A stretch of DNA of 7,896 nucleotides from an uncultured Capnocytophaga sp. Its GTDB lineage: Bacteria; Bacteroidota; Bacteroidia; Flavobacteriales; Flavobacteriaceae. This document shows positions 6,571-7,896 of this stretch, piece by piece (position 1 is the stretch's first letter; each line of letters opens with the position of its first letter). The DNA lies in the NCBI GenBank assembly GCA_915070235.1, contig CAJZFM010000091.1:1-7896 (forward strand), given 5' to 3'. The notes beneath the pieces are model-generated. The model was not told the DNA's origin. It saw only the letters and a program-made list of their open reading frames with translations, and searched no databases. A program made the translations under genes and the position numbers.

Positions 6571-7641
6571 AAAGATGTCTCCTTCTTTGAGTTTTTCGGT
6601 GTTTTCGGCCAGTTGGAGTTCGTCAATCAGGCGCTGGATGTCTCCATTCATAATATTGCCTAAATCGTAGAGGGTCAGCCCGATACGGTGATCTGTTACA
6701 CGTCCTTGTGGATAGTTATAAGTACGTATCTTGGCACTTCTGTCACCACTGGATACCATACTTTTACGACGAGCAGAGTCGGCCTCCATTTTCTTAGCCA
6801 ATTCCATTTCGTAAAGACGAGAGCGGAGCACCTTTAAAGCCTTATCCAAATTCTTATGTTGGGATTTCTCATCTTGGCAACGTACCTCTATCCCTGTGGG
6901 AATGTGCTGTAGCTGAATAGCCGAGTAAGTTGTATTAACCGACTGACCACCTGGCCCTGTGGAAGTAGTACGAATGATCTTGACATCTTCCATATTGAGT
7001 TCCACATCAAACTCTTCCGCTTCGGGGAGCACCATTACGGTAGCGGCAGAAGTATGTACACGCCCCTGTGTCTCGGTCTGTGGCACACGCTGTACACGAT
7101 GTACGCCCGCTTCAAACTTGAGCGTACCATATACATCTTCCCCATTGATTTCCAAGATAATCTCCTTGAACCCACCAGAGGTACCCTCGTTCATATCCAT
7201 CACAGAGACACTCCAGCCCCTGTCCTGGCAGTACTTATTATACATACGATAGAGATCTCCTGCAAAGATAGAAGCCTCATCCCCTCCTGTACCCGCACGG
7301 ATTTCCATAACTGCATTTTTGCTGTCTTCGGGATCCTTAGGAATGAGTAAGAACTTGATTTCTTCCTCCAGCTGAGGGAGTCTTTCCTTAGCTTCTTCCA
7401 ACTGAAGACGAGCCATTTCGGTCATTTCCTCATCGCTTCCATCCTTGATAATCTCCTCGGCCTCAGCGATATTGGCTGTTACAATTATATATTCTTGGCG
7501 CTTGTCCATGAGCTGTTTCAGTTCCTTGTATTCCTTGGTAAGCTGCACATAACGCTTTTGGTCGGCTATAATATTTGGCTGTATAATAAGGTCAGAAACC
7601 TCATCAAATCGTTGCTTTACAATATCTAATCTCGCTAACAT
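6568..7641 (-). CDS. prfA: Peptide chain release factor 1
   Basis: This 357-residue protein recognises UAA and UAG in the ribosomal A site and triggers release of the finished protein. It has the RF1 features: the tripeptide anticodon PxT as PQT (187-189) in [15 protein letters not shown], which marks RF1 and not RF2, and the catalytic GGQ (231-233) in [15 protein letters not shown], whose Gln233 is expected to be methylated by PrmC. Other conserved parts are [15 protein letters not shown] (113-127), [10 protein letters not shown] (255-264) and [15 protein letters not shown] (306-320). Length and both ends are normal. The start at 7641 gives the usual N-terminus [15 protein letters not shown], and a -7 element lies 20 bases upstream. 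prmC is not beside it here. It ends TAG-TGA inside heptamer array 2; its own stop, UAG, is one that RF1 reads. Confidence 0.97.
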   Translation of the reverse strand: MLARLDIVKQRFDEVSDLIIQPNIIADQKRYVQLTKEYKELKQLMDKRQEYIIVTANIAEAEEIIKDGSDEEMTEMARLQLEEAKERLPQLEEEIKFLLIPKDPEDSKNAVMEIRAGTGGDEASIFAGDLYRMYNKYCQDRGWSVSVMDMNEGTSGGFKEIILEINGEDVYGTLKFEAGVHRVQRVPQTETQGRVHTSAATVMVLPEAEEFDVELNMEDVKIIRTTSTGPGGQSVNTTYSAIQLQHIPTGIEVRCQDEKSQHKNLDKALKVLRSRLYEMELAKKMEADSARRKSMVSSGDRSAKIRTYNYPQGRVTDHRIGLTLYDLGNIMNGDIQRLIDELQLAENTEKLKEGDIF

Positions 7642-7659
7642 ATCATTTCTTTTTGCGGG

Positions 7660-7669
7660 TGCAAAAATA
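7660..7669 (-). promoter_or_regulatory. -7 promoter element of prfA
   Basis: On the minus strand TATTTTTGCA matches TAnnTTTG exactly, followed by CACCC as at the HsdR-N-like gene. Twenty bases separate the final G of TTTG from the prfA ATG. The leader is A-rich before the start codon, with no Shine-Dalgarno. No -33 TTG is evident, and the upstream side runs into heptamer array 3. Confidence 0.6.
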
Positions 7670-7675
7670 CAAAAA

Positions 7676-7735
7676 AGTTTTTAGTTTTCAGTAGTTAGTT
7701 TTTAGTTCTGATCATTTTTTTGTACAACTAAAAAC
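7676..7735. repeat. Heptamer array 3 with hairpin, upstream of prfA
   Basis: Five 7-base units start with AGT: AGTTTTT, AGTTTTC, AGTAGTT, AGTTTTT, AGTTCTG (7676-7710). The segment 7698-7707 is the exact reverse complement of 7726-7735 (GTTTTTAGTT against AACTAAAAAC), a 10-bp stem with an 18-base loop that includes seven Ts. It lies between the transposase remnant and the prfA promoter and could insulate prfA from transcripts arriving through the remnant (inference). Confidence 0.7.
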
Positions 7736-7896
7736 GCTCTTTCAATCTTGTGCTCAATTTATTAAGAAACCTATCTAAAAAGCTGAAATTCAGATCTTAT
7801 GCTTAAATTTTCTGCTGTTAGAGCTAAACTAAGCGCCTCTAAATCAAATATTTTTAGGTTCTTTCTTTGGTAGGATTGAGATTTATTTCCAAAGAG
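7728..7896 (-). pseudogene. Transposase 5' remnant, probably IS982 family, frameshifted and truncated
   Basis: Reading leftward from the right edge, the frame gives LFGNKSQSYQ, RKNLKIFDLE, ALSLALTAEN, LSIRSEFQLFR and then a stop at 7773-7771. A second frame continues with FLNKLSTRLKERF from 7769 and stops at 7730-7728. The pattern SLALTAENLSI...SEFQLFRFLNK looks like the N-terminal region of Bacteroidota IS982-type transposases, recognised from memory. The join needs removal of four bases near 7770 (AGATAGG read as AGG). The C-terminal catalytic part is missing, because heptamer array 3 and prfA follow at once. The true start lies beyond the right edge. The family name is less certain than the broken state. 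Confidence 0.55.

Overview
The window looks like an ordinary chromosomal segment of a member of the Bacteroidota, family Flavobacteriaceae. Capnocytophaga is my best guess, from recognition of the protein sequences and a moderately AT-rich composition, without any search. Supporting signs are four upstream regions that carry the Bacteroidota -7 promoter element TAnnTTTG, the absence of clear Shine-Dalgarno sequences, a class II HMG-CoA reductase, and an HsdR-N-like protein beside holA.

Layout, left to right. (1) 1-434, minus strand: 5' part of a gene for an HsdR N-terminal-domain nuclease-like protein, running off the left edge. (2) 474-1478, plus: holA, DNA polymerase III delta subunit, divergent from gene 1. 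(3) 1461-1586: a heptamer-period inverted repeat between the convergent ends of holA and mvaA. (4) 1577-2884, minus: class II HMG-CoA reductase (mvaA). (5) 2903-4168, minus: exported M64-family metallopeptidase. (6) 4233-5489, minus: AAA+ bacterial enhancer-binding-type regulator with a Fis-like helix-turn-helix and an altered GAFTGA loop. Genes 6, 5 and 4 lie head to tail and are probably one transcription unit from a good promoter at 5527-5559. (7) 5629-6489, plus: YicC-family endoribonuclease, divergent from the regulator. (8) 6490-6570: a second heptamer inverted repeat between convergent yicC and prfA. (9) 6568-7641, minus: prfA, peptide chain release factor 1. (10) 7642-7896: prfA promoter, a third heptamer-period repeat with a hairpin, and a frameshifted 5' remnant of a transposase, probably IS982 family, at the right edge.

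The genes serve separate housekeeping jobs: clamp loading, isoprenoid precursor synthesis, translation termination, RNA turnover, an exported protease and a transcription regulator. I see no new multi-gene system. The most interesting signal is non-coding: three gene-edge arrays built on an AGT-N4 heptamer, each with a different filler and each folded as an inverted repeat. All four complete genes that end at an array finish with tandem in-frame stop codons at its edge, and the two complete genes without an array do not. The other points worth a look are the GSFTHS loop in the regulator, the nearly leaderless first gene, and a shared extended TAnnTTTGCA promoter element.

No stretch over 300 bases lacks a gene, and I found no tRNA, rRNA or CRISPR array.
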